Shown: piece by piece, positions 1 to 7,722 of the stretch
Numbering within the stretch: position 1 is the stretch's first letter
Layout of the letters: every line of letters begins with the position of its first letter
Source: CALBGR01 sp964499935
GTDB lineage: Bacteria > Patescibacteriota > Saccharimonadia > Saccharimonadales > UBA4665
NCBI GenBank assembly: GCA_964499935.1
Contig: CAZCMS010000002.1
Location: 12,147-76,146, forward strand
DNA: 64,000 nucleotides
Direction: 5' to 3'
Notes under the pieces: model-generated
What the model was told of the DNA's origin: nothing
Database searches by the model: none
What the model saw: the letters and a program-made list of their open reading frames with translations, nothing else
Translations under genes and position numbers: made by a program

Positions 1-1
1 A

Positions 2-1318
2 AAGAAAGCGATCCAGGCTCAGGAAGCCGCTGGCCTGCGCGAGGAGGGAAAGCTTGTCAAATCTGGCGCGGTCGGTAAGAAGACGACATTTACGTATGAA
101 GCGGGCAAGCTCAAGGATGAGGAGCTATTTCGGGAAAACCCGTCGGACTGGATCAGAAAATATATCCTCGGTCCGGGTGGCTTTCTTGAGAAGCAAGGTC
201 TCTCCAATAGCGGAGATACCGCTAAGGTCATCTCGGCGCTGGACCCACTTTCGGGGAACCGTAACTCCGACGACTTCCTTGCCAAGGCGGTCTTGCAATT
301 CCAGGAAGCGCTGATCAAGAACGAAAAATATTTCCAGAACCCAATCACCGACAAGGAATTGAATAACATCGACGCGACCTCGTCGTGGGTCCAGTGGCAA
401 GAAACGACCAATCAGCTCATCACGCTATTCGGCCTCGTCGGTGACAAGCTGGAAGGCGTATTCATTCCTGTCATTAACAAGGTAGGTCAGGCTGCTGACT
501 GGCTCACCGGTATCGTCGACGGTCGCACGAAAGGCCAGATGCAGGATTACGCGCTGCTCGCCGGAGCTGGTGCTGGCGCTATCGGCGTTGGCGTTGGAGC
601 GACCAAAGGTTTGCAAGCCCTCTGGGGCTTTGGCCTTCCGGCGGCTGCTGGAAGCCTCCAGACTGCCGCTACAATGCTTCAACAGGCTGCAACGGCACTA
701 GGGGCCAGCCCGGCAGGCAACGGCGCTGGCGGGCCTTCTGGCGGCAAGGGAAGCATGCTCAGGACGGTGCTTGGCTTCGCTGGTTTGGCTGGCGCGATCA
801 ACATCGCTGCTAGTATCCCAGACAATAAAAACGATCTTCAGAAAATGCTTGACGAAGCTGGCAAGCGGTCAAAGCGCTGGAGCTCGTGGCTTTCTGACAA
901 TGGCTTTGAGCCTCGTCGCTGGCTCGGGATGCAGGCAGGCGGCACAGAAAAGTATGGCCCGCCGAAGCCGCCGACCGGTCTCAGCGCACAGATCGATCAG
1001 CAGCTTTCCGACCAAGCGATGCGCGATCGTAAGGACGCAGACCTTTCTGTTTCCAACTTGCAATCCAGTTTTCAGGACGGCACCGCTCAGCTACAATCAG
1101 CATTCGAGACCGGCACCGGAACGCTGGTCGGCGGAGCTGTTCAGTTCGGCTCGGAAGCTGGCGCTGGCATTCTCGGCGTTGCTACTCAGTTCGGTTCGGC
1201 GGCAGGCGCGGCAATGCGCGCTGCTATCGGCCAACTGAATGTCAACGTGAACGCTCCGGCGGCAGCTCCGGCAGCTCCGAATACCGGGACTAATACGAAC
1301 ATCCAGAGTGGCGGCTGA
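2..1318 (+). CDS. Tail tape-measure protein, C-terminal part (5' truncated by window)
   Basis: The reading frame is open from the first bases of the window to the stop at 1318, so this is the last 438 codons of a longer gene. Visible features are an Ala/Gly-rich hydrophobic stretch (about residues 180-225 of the fragment) with GAGAGAIGVGVGAT-like sequence and a low-complexity Ala/Pro/Asn/Thr tail. Hydrophobic segments next to a DNA_circ_N-type gene are typical of the tape-measure protein of Mu-like tails, which sets tail length and enters the cell envelope. The stop overlaps the next start. The identification rests on composition and position, since no catalytic motif exists for this family. 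Confidence 0.7.
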   Translation, partial: KKAIQAQEAAGLREEGKLVKSGAVGKKTTFTYEAGKLKDEELFRENPSDWIRKYILGPGGFLEKQGLSNSGDTAKVISALDPLSGNRNSDDFLAKAVLQFQEALIKNEKYFQNPITDKELNNIDATSSWVQWQETTNQLITLFGLVGDKLEGVFIPVINKVGQAADWLTGIVDGRTKGQMQDYALLAGAGAGAIGVGVGATKGLQALWGFGLPAAAGSLQTAATMLQQAATALGASPAGNGAGGPSGGKGSMLRTVLGFAGLAGAINIAASIPDNKNDLQKMLDEAGKRSKRWSSWLSDNGFEPRRWLGMQAGGTEKYGPPKPPTGLSAQIDQQLSDQAMRDRKDADLSVSNLQSSFQDGTAQLQSAFETGTGTLVGGAVQFGSEAGAGILGVATQFGSAAGAAMRAAIGQLNVNVNAPAAAPAAPNTGTNTNIQSGG

Positions 1319-2505
1319 TGGCTGAGGCATGTTACAAAGACCCTTATCTTCCGGCCAGCTACAAGGGCGTCCCCTTTGAGGCTCTGGAAGTCAATAGCCA
1401 GCACGGGCGGCGCGGCGCTGAGGGTGAGTTCCCTTTCGGCGAGGAGACAGCTTATGCTGACATGGGACGATCAATCCGCACTTACTCTATTAGCGGTCGC
1501 TTTGCTACTAACGATCATGTACTCCGTGCGGCAGCTCTGATCGCAGTTGTCGAACTGCCCGGACCCGGCCCTCTGGTGCACCCGACGCGCGGCGTCATCA
1601 TGGTCGCATGCAAGCAATTGCGCGTCCGCGACAACCCCACGGAAGAGCAGGGCGTAACCTATTTCGACATGGACATGGTCGAGGCCAATGTCTTCCCGAA
1701 CGGCCTGTCGCTTGTAGGCTTTGCCTTGGGGCTGGTCCTCGCTCCGCTGCTGGAAGGTCTCAATGATAGCTTCACTGAACAATATCATCCTGAGACCGCT
1801 ACGTTCTATGACCGTGGCGCTGTCCTTGGTACTTCGGAGACCGCCATCAATTCCGTTTACAACGGATACGTTCAAGCGGCCCGCAATGAGAACAACATCA
1901 AGGTTTACCGTTCGTTTGCAGCATTCCAGACATTGGCCTCTGATCCAGGACTTCTAGCCAAGCCGGACACGATGAAGGCAGCTATGTCGGATGGCATGGC
2001 ACTCATAGACAAGTACGGAACAAGCGTGCAGAAGCAACAGCTATTCCGCGACATTATCAATCAGAACGGTAACAGCATCGTTGTCGGACGCACCGGTAGA
2101 GCCTCGGTCAATGCCGTGCAAGCCTACGTGCGCCTGCTTGCGGCTGGCTACATGGCCAAGGCATTCCTGGAAGTGCAGCCCTCCGACATGAATGAAGCCT
2201 TCACGCAGTATGACCGCGTCGTCGCTGTATTTGAGCAAGAGTTGAAAATCATCAATGAGGCGTGCGACACCAAGCTGTTCGTTCGCCTGTCGAGGTTCTT
2301 TGAGGACCTTAAGGGCAAGTTGCTCGATCGCGCCTACAACTCTCCACCGCTGATCGCTTTCCAGTTCGGCTCTGCCGTGCCTTCGGTCGTGGCTGCATAT
2401 GAAATCTACACGGACGCAACGCAGTTCCTCGATCTCGAAAAGAAGAACCCGTATGGCTTCCCGTGGGCGATCGGCCCGACAGTGATCGGAGCTAGACCGA
2501 ATTGA
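1318..2505 (+). CDS. Mu gp43-like tail protein (DNA circularization N-terminal domain)
   Basis: 395 aa. The N-terminal 110 residues follow the DNA_circ_N pattern: YLPASYKGVPFE near residue 10, then a 'GEFPFGEE...YADMGR' block, 'LIAVVELPGPGPLVHP' and a 'GVTYFDMDMVEA' strand. In Mu the homologue (gp43, protein N) is a tail/baseplate component despite the historical family name. The gene starts inside the tape-measure stop and overlaps the next gene by four bases, as in Mu-like baseplate operons. The remaining 280 residues are mostly helical with a hydrophobic stretch (LSLVGFALGLVLAPLLEG). Confidence 0.8.
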   Translation: MAEACYKDPYLPASYKGVPFEALEVNSQHGRRGAEGEFPFGEETAYADMGRSIRTYSISGRFATNDHVLRAAALIAVVELPGPGPLVHPTRGVIMVACKQLRVRDNPTEEQGVTYFDMDMVEANVFPNGLSLVGFALGLVLAPLLEGLNDSFTEQYHPETATFYDRGAVLGTSETAINSVYNGYVQAARNENNIKVYRSFAAFQTLASDPGLLAKPDTMKAAMSDGMALIDKYGTSVQKQQLFRDIINQNGNSIVVGRTGRASVNAVQAYVRLLAAGYMAKAFLEVQPSDMNEAFTQYDRVVAVFEQELKIINEACDTKLFVRLSRFFEDLKGKLLDRAYNSPPLIAFQFGSAVPSVVAAYEIYTDATQFLDLEKKNPYGFPWAIGPTVIGARPN

Positions 2506-3737
2506 AGCCGGTAGTTATCCTCATTGATGGACAAGAGCTGACCCAATATACGGGCATGAAATTGTCGCGGCAGAAGAAAGACCTGACCGGCTCTTTCAGC
2601 GCTGAAGTGTTTTTCAATTATATGCCATCCAAGCCGGTACTCGTCAACGCTCTGCGTAGCAAGCCGGTCACGGTCTATATCGGCGGCCAGCTCGCGTTCT
2701 TTGGGTCGATGGATCGGCGCAAGGGCAAAAGCGAAACCAAGGAGGACGCTCTCACAGAGGTAACTTCCTCCATCGAGCCGAACGCCTATTCGGTCTCGCT
2801 CAGTGCGCGCGGGCGCACCAAAGTCCTGATCGACAGCTCGCAGCAGCACAAAACGGGAACAATCCTTAAGCCGACAACAAGGCAGGCAGTGGAAGCTCTC
2901 ACCAAGGATTTCAAGGTGGAGCTGGATTGGCAATCAGAAGAAATTAAACTAGAGCGCGTTTGCTTCCGGGATGGCTGCAATGTTCTATACGAGCTTCAAC
3001 GCCTTGGCAACGAAAACGGCCACTACTTCTATGAAACGCGGGACGGCAAGCTCCGGTTTCAGGACGCGCCGTCGGAGTTCGGCGACGATCTTATTCTTGG
3101 CAGAAATGTTCTCTCGTTCTCGGCGGACCAGTCCGACGATCACGACAAGTCGCGCATTGTGGTCAAGGGTCAGCGCACTAAGCGGACTGTTTGGGGCGAA
3201 GAGGCTGCGCTGAACATCCTCAAGTCGGCCAAGAAGAATAAGGACGGGGACGACACGCCATATATCATTCAGCATTATGGCGACGCAACCGACGAAGCAC
3301 TTGACCGCCGCGTCCAGTTCGAAGCTGATAAGCGCAATGCGCAATCGCTCCAGTGCACGGTCGAAGTGTTCCACGTGATGAACCCTTCGGGCGAGCCGTG
3401 GGATATCGGCAAGCTGCACTACGTTGAAATTCCGCCTGAAGGTATTTTCAATGTACTGGAATGCATCGCGCTGGACTACACGGTCGACGCCCAAGGGACG
3501 CTGAAGACCACGCTGACGCTTGCGCCGCCGCCTACCAAGAAGGATGCAGCCCCAAGCGAAAAGGCTAGTATCGGGAAGCAGCGGAAGGCCCAACTTGGGG
3601 TCACAACTCCGGACATCTGGGAGCCTTCCGATCTCGACTTCTCGCCTAGCTTCGCAGAGCCGCCCGTGGTACAACAGCCTGACTTCCTTGGTGGCATTCA
3701 GATTAACCAGCCACCGCTGAAACTTCCTGCAACCTAG
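2502..3737 (+). CDS. Mu gp44-like baseplate hub protein
   Basis: 411 aa. It starts with TTG that overlaps the previous stop (TTGA). The order 'LIDGQELTQYTGMKLSRQKKDLTGSFSAEV' followed by 'PVTVYIGGQLAFFGSMDRR' is typical of the Mu gp44 (protein P) hub. That trimeric hub is structurally related to gpD/gp27 and plugs the tail tube. The distal part carries a 'DHDKSRIVVKGQR' motif and a Pro-rich tail. Family assignment is by sequence pattern and by position between gp43-like and gp45-like genes. Confidence 0.8.
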   Translation: MKPVVILIDGQELTQYTGMKLSRQKKDLTGSFSAEVFFNYMPSKPVLVNALRSKPVTVYIGGQLAFFGSMDRRKGKSETKEDALTEVTSSIEPNAYSVSLSARGRTKVLIDSSQQHKTGTILKPTTRQAVEALTKDFKVELDWQSEEIKLERVCFRDGCNVLYELQRLGNENGHYFYETRDGKLRFQDAPSEFGDDLILGRNVLSFSADQSDDHDKSRIVVKGQRTKRTVWGEEAALNILKSAKKNKDGDDTPYIIQHYGDATDEALDRRVQFEADKRNAQSLQCTVEVFHVMNPSGEPWDIGKLHYVEIPPEGIFNVLECIALDYTVDAQGTLKTTLTLAPPPTKKDAAPSEKASIGKQRKAQLGVTTPDIWEPSDLDFSPSFAEPPVVQQPDFLGGIQINQPPLKLPAT

Positions 3738-3748
3738 AGGGAACCGCC

Positions 3749-4261
3749 ATGACCTCCTTTGAGAGCTTCCAGTCTCGAAACCGCGACGTGCAAGACGGCG
3801 TCGAGCGCCACGTATTCGGAGAGATATTCTTCGACAAGGATAACGGCGCTTATATGAAAGTGCGCGGCAACGGCACGGAAGACGAAGAGGTCATTGTGCT
3901 GAATACCGGCTTGGGTCAGCACTATTCGAAGGACACCAACACTGAAGTCGTCCTGTTCGCCTCCGGCTCTGACACGGGCCTCAAGTTCGGCCTGATCACC
4001 ATTCCGCGCGACAAACAGCGCCAGTGGAAGGAAGGCACCGGAGGCGTTCAGCATCCGACCGATCCCGACAAGGCCCTAGAGTTCAACGCCAAGCGGGCGT
4101 GGATCACAGACAATTTCGCAGTGCTTATGGGCATGCTGGAAGTCAAGGATGGCGAAGTCTACATTCGCGGCACGCTGAAAGCGCAGACCGTCGAGGCAGG
4201 AAATTTCGTCGGACCTATCCCTTCCGGCAGCATGTCTCCGATCCCCGGCTTCGAGGAATAA
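3749..4261 (+). CDS. Mu gp45-like baseplate/tail-tip protein
   Basis: 170 aa, beginning at an ATG after a GAGGGAACC leader. The core 'NTGLGQHYSKDTNTEVVLFASGSDTGLKFGLITIPRDKQRQW' and the final 'GEVYIRGTLKAQTVEAGNF' suit the OB-fold and beta-helical spike layout of Mu gp45 (membrane-puncturing tip). Position between the hub and a gp46-like gene supports this. It lacks a clear terminal HxH iron motif, so it may be only the OB/shaft part. Confidence 0.6.
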   Translation: MTSFESFQSRNRDVQDGVERHVFGEIFFDKDNGAYMKVRGNGTEDEEVIVLNTGLGQHYSKDTNTEVVLFASGSDTGLKFGLITIPRDKQRQWKEGTGGVQHPTDPDKALEFNAKRAWITDNFAVLMGMLEVKDGEVYIRGTLKAQTVEAGNFVGPIPSGSMSPIPGFEE

Positions 4262-4262
4262 C

Positions 4263-4802
4263 ATGGCCGAGTGCGTCATCCAAATTGAAGGTCGCCGCCG
4301 CATCTTCTGGACCACGCAGATTGATGCATGCGGGGTCAAGGAAGAATGCCAGTCCAATTGCGGATCGAGCGGCCTCAAGCTGCTTTCCAAGCCGGGCGGT
4401 CGCACGTTCGCTAACAGCAATTTCGTCATAGGGCTGGCGCTCAATATCCTCCTGACCAAGGGTCGCAAGCCTGATACCTTTTGCGGCTTCCGGCCGGGCG
4501 CACGCGGCGGGCATTGGGCCGACACTTTCCGTGACGATCAGCAGACCTCTGGTAGCGCCCTTTGGGACTTGCCGACGCAGTACTCAGTGCAGGAAAGCAT
4601 CAAGCTTGTTAAGGCTTTAATGCAATCCGCGCTACAGAAACTCGTGACTTATGGCGTTGCTCTGAGTGTAGAAGTTACTGTAACATACGCCGGTAGCAAC
4701 ACCTTCAATGCCGAAGTCGACATTCAAGGAAGCGACGGAAACAATTCGCGGGTCGGCATTACCGGCACTCGTCTTCCAAATTCCTGGGTCTGGAGATCGT
4801 AA
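4263..4802 (+). CDS. Mu gp46-like baseplate protein
   Basis: 179 aa. The sequence 'FRPGARGGHWADTFRDD' (about residues 77-93) is the hallmark of phage GP46 (Mu protein W), followed by the helical 'YSVQESIKLVKALMQSALQ' and a beta-rich end. In Mu-like tails this protein joins the inner baseplate (gp25/W type). The N-terminal 70 residues hold four cysteines (ECV, DACG, EEC, SNC), which is unusual for this family. Confidence 0.75.
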   Translation: MAECVIQIEGRRRIFWTTQIDACGVKEECQSNCGSSGLKLLSKPGGRTFANSNFVIGLALNILLTKGRKPDTFCGFRPGARGGHWADTFRDDQQTSGSALWDLPTQYSVQESIKLVKALMQSALQKLVTYGVALSVEVTVTYAGSNTFNAEVDIQGSDGNNSRVGITGTRLPNSWVWRS

Positions 4803-4805
4803 TTC

Positions 4806-5993
4806 ATGACGTGTTTGATCGAGCGGCCAGACCCGCGCACGCTGTTCGAGAGCCTCAAGACGATGTTCTCTACGAACGTGCTTGGCGGCGCGAATGTCAT
4901 TCCTGAGAGCAACGAATGGTATGTCGTATCAAACGACTACGCCACGGCAGAGCAGTTCTTCTCGATCGGCGAGCAGCAGTGGAAGGAGCGCGACCCGCGC
5001 TTTGCGTGCTGCGACAATCTGATTGCTATGGCCGAGATTGACGGCATCTACCCACGCCCTGCGACCTTCGCCGAAGGCTACATTCAGATCACTGGTGCTG
5101 CCCTCTCATCGCTGGCCAGTTCGATCGAAGCCACCATTGGCGGCAACAATTATATCTCTATCGGCTCTATTCCTGCCACGCTGGATACCAGCGGTCAGGT
5201 AGTATTGCGCATGCGTGCGCTGGAGCCGGGCTCAGCCAGCAATCTTAAGGCCGGAACTACGACTGGCACGCTCACAACTGACATGCCGGGCATTAACCCC
5301 ACGGTGAACGTCTATGGCGGGCAGTTCTGCGGCGGTCAGGAAGCCGAAGAGTGCGAGCAATTCCGCGTCCGTTATCTGGAGCGCATGAAGTATGAGCCAA
5401 AGAAAGACCTCGCTTGGGTCAAGCGAAAACTCCTCGAATGGCCATGTGTTAGTTCTGTCTGCGAACGGGCTGGCTCGTGCTGCTATCCTGATGATGTCAA
5501 GGATTGGGAAACCGGCATTGATTGCAATCGACCGATCCGGCTCTATGCCATGTTCGACAATACCTTCCCATGCGGCGCTGCTCCGGAAGGTATCATCAGA
5601 GACATCGACGAATGGATGTTCGGCCTCATCCAAGGCATCGGCCAAGGGGAAGCTCCCATCGGGGTATTCGGTAAAATCTATCCGTTCCAAGCGACGTTCG
5701 TAGACATCCGCATAGACGGCCTGAACTGCACGTCGCCTGCCATCGTGAATGAAATCCGCGAACGCCTAACTGAATATGTCGCACGGATTTGCCCCTCGCA
5801 GACTTTGCTGATGCAGGACCTGAAGGCTATCGTCGCGCAGCTGATGCTTGGCACTGGCAACTTCGAAGTCGTCATCGACAAGACCGACGAGGACGACCCC
5901 AACCTGATGATTAACGAATGCGGCGATGCTGAACCGGCATGCGACTATCGCATCTGCCTCAACTCCATCCAGTTCACGAACCCTAATCCATGA
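4806..5993 (+). CDS. Baseplate J-like protein (Mu gp47-like)
   Basis: 395 aa; the start follows a GGAG box. The central part 'LAWVKRKLLEWPCVSSVCERAG' and the C-terminal 'VRIDGLNCTSPAIVNEIRERLTEYVARICPSQTLLMQDLKAIVAQL' match the Baseplate_J organisation, in which this protein forms wedge modules round the hub. The order gp46-gp47-gp48 is kept. It has about a dozen cysteines, including adjacent CC and 'CSS-CER-CC' spacing, more than typical homologues carry. Confidence 0.75.
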   Translation: MTCLIERPDPRTLFESLKTMFSTNVLGGANVIPESNEWYVVSNDYATAEQFFSIGEQQWKERDPRFACCDNLIAMAEIDGIYPRPATFAEGYIQITGAALSSLASSIEATIGGNNYISIGSIPATLDTSGQVVLRMRALEPGSASNLKAGTTTGTLTTDMPGINPTVNVYGGQFCGGQEAEECEQFRVRYLERMKYEPKKDLAWVKRKLLEWPCVSSVCERAGSCCYPDDVKDWETGIDCNRPIRLYAMFDNTFPCGAAPEGIIRDIDEWMFGLIQGIGQGEAPIGVFGKIYPFQATFVDIRIDGLNCTSPAIVNEIRERLTEYVARICPSQTLLMQDLKAIVAQLMLGTGNFEVVIDKTDEDDPNLMINECGDAEPACDYRICLNSIQFTNPNP

Positions 5994-6853
5994 GCTACGT
6001 CTTCAAGAACGGCATCGACGGCGCAGTACCAGTCGGGGAAATTCCCTCCGACGGTTGCTGCCCACCCGATATCTGCTCTATCGATCCAGACGGCCTCAAG
6101 TGCACCATGGTCGGTTTGCTGCCTTCCGGCCCGCTATGGGACGAGAGCAAGCAGCTTGGCATGCAGAACTGCGATGCGTGCGAGCCGTGCGAAGAGCCGT
6201 TCATGGATGAACAATGCGCCAGCCTCGTTCTGCATGCGCACTACAAGGCGGCGCTCCTCTATTATTATATCATGATGATCCTCTGGCCCGCCTTGCGCGA
6301 GGCCAATCCGGCGACCGCTTGGTCGACAATGGACGAATGGCTGGATCGCCTTGGTTGGGCGGACTGCTATAACACGTTCTGCCGAGACCCAGACTTGGGG
6401 CCGAAAACTCCATACGAAGTCACCACTGAATGCTCAGACAATGAATACTGCCCGCCGGTATTCGGTGAAGAACTGACCCGCGTTTACAAGCGCGGAGTTA
6501 TCCTCGCACTATGGCGCATGCGCCACGGGCTGGTTGAAAATCTGGCAGCAATCAATTTCGTGATCTCGTCGCTGTATGCCGAAGTGGTGCCCCAAACGGA
6601 CGCGCTCGGCAATACCTGCTTGATCCTCAGACCTACTCAGGATTATGCGCCGGTCGTGCTTCCCACGCCTTGTCCTGAAACTGAAACCACTATACTCCAA
6701 GCGCAAAAGCAGGTTAAACTCTACCTGACACCCGGAAATGGTTTGTGCGCCGGAGGCCCTGACAGAGCATATCCGCTCGTGCTTGCGGCGCACTGCATTG
6801 TTCGGTCGCTGCTGCCGATTTGCTGCAATATTTGTCTGAAAAGACAGCCATAA
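5990..6853 (+). CDS. Mu gp48-like tail/baseplate protein (tail protein I type), cysteine-rich
   Basis: 287 aa, starting in an ATGA overlap with the J-like gene. The central part (SAT/MDEWLDRLGWADCY, then 'LWRMRHGLVENLAAINFVISSLY') is compatible with the gp48/DUF2313 family, which links baseplate wedges to fibres. I count about 19 cysteines, several in pairs (GCCPPDIC, NCDACEPC, ICCNIC), suggesting disulfides or metal binding. Assignment depends largely on order after gp47 and before the fibres. Confidence 0.6.
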   Translation: MSYVFKNGIDGAVPVGEIPSDGCCPPDICSIDPDGLKCTMVGLLPSGPLWDESKQLGMQNCDACEPCEEPFMDEQCASLVLHAHYKAALLYYYIMMILWPALREANPATAWSTMDEWLDRLGWADCYNTFCRDPDLGPKTPYEVTTECSDNEYCPPVFGEELTRVYKRGVILALWRMRHGLVENLAAINFVISSLYAEVVPQTDALGNTCLILRPTQDYAPVVLPTPCPETETTILQAQKQVKLYLTPGNGLCAGGPDRAYPLVLAAHCIVRSLLPICCNICLKRQP

Positions 6854-6862
6854 GAGGACACC

Positions 6863-7714
6863 ATGTCGGGTATTTTCCCTCAAGCCGGTACGCAGGCTCA
6901 GAACGCACAGAACGCCCAGATCGGGGTCAAGACCGTTCAGCCGGGCTGCGACCCGCTGTTCTATCGCACCAATTGCGCGGTGCGGTTCGATCCGGTCTCC
7001 ACCAATGCGATCATCTCAGAGATCGCCAATGCGGTCAATGCCGCTGACCACGACTACGATTGCACACGCTTGGACAACCTTGCGCAAGCGATCAAAGAGC
7101 TGGCGAACCTTTGCCGACTTGCAGGCGTTCAGGCTGATGCTGACGACTTGATCGCTGGTTGCTACGACGGCGCTCAGGGTCTGGCTTCGGTTCGCCAGAT
7201 ACTCAATCTCGCTCCGGCTATCTTCGATGTCGGCGCGATTACCGACAACGATTACATTGGCTTCCTGGACAGTGAAAGCGGCGTCGACAAGAAGATCACA
7301 TACGCCAATCTCAAGACTACCTTGTTTGGCAGCGGCGGCGCGTTCCCCATCGTCGTTCCAAACGGCGCGATCGTCAGCGATTTTGGTACTGACAAGGATG
7401 GCAATTTCAGCATGGCCGGAAGAACAGCTGGCGTCATCTATTGGCATACCGGGACCGGAGGAGACGTCCGCATTGGCGCTCAGACGCTTGTCGCCCCGAA
7501 TGGTTTCGGCGGGCTCCAGCCCACGACTTGGGGCATGGATCAGGGTGGCGGCACGCTGAACGCACAGCTGACCGGCATCTTCACCATGGCCAAGAAGAAC
7601 GGCTCATGGTACATCGTCCAGAACGGAGTAGGCTTCTTGGTCGGCGGCGACAGCCTTGACTATTCATTCCATGGTAGCGGATCGCTGGCAATTTCTGCTG
7701 GACTTATCCTTTAG
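6863..7714 (+). CDS. Tail fibre protein, short
   Basis: 283 aa after a clear AAGAGGA ribosome site. The N-terminal 80 residues (MSGIFP..., a Cys-containing segment, 'NAIISEIANAVNAADHDYDCTRLDNLAQAIKEL') are related to the N-terminus of the next gene, so this block is probably the baseplate-attachment domain. The C-terminal half is Gly/Thr-rich and beta-like, as in fibre tips. No enzyme motif seen. Confidence 0.65.
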   Translation: MSGIFPQAGTQAQNAQNAQIGVKTVQPGCDPLFYRTNCAVRFDPVSTNAIISEIANAVNAADHDYDCTRLDNLAQAIKELANLCRLAGVQADADDLIAGCYDGAQGLASVRQILNLAPAIFDVGAITDNDYIGFLDSESGVDKKITYANLKTTLFGSGGAFPIVVPNGAIVSDFGTDKDGNFSMAGRTAGVIYWHTGTGGDVRIGAQTLVAPNGFGGLQPTTWGMDQGGGTLNAQLTGIFTMAKKNGSWYIVQNGVGFLVGGDSLDYSFHGSGSLAISAGLIL

Positions 7715-7722
7715 GAGCTGAA

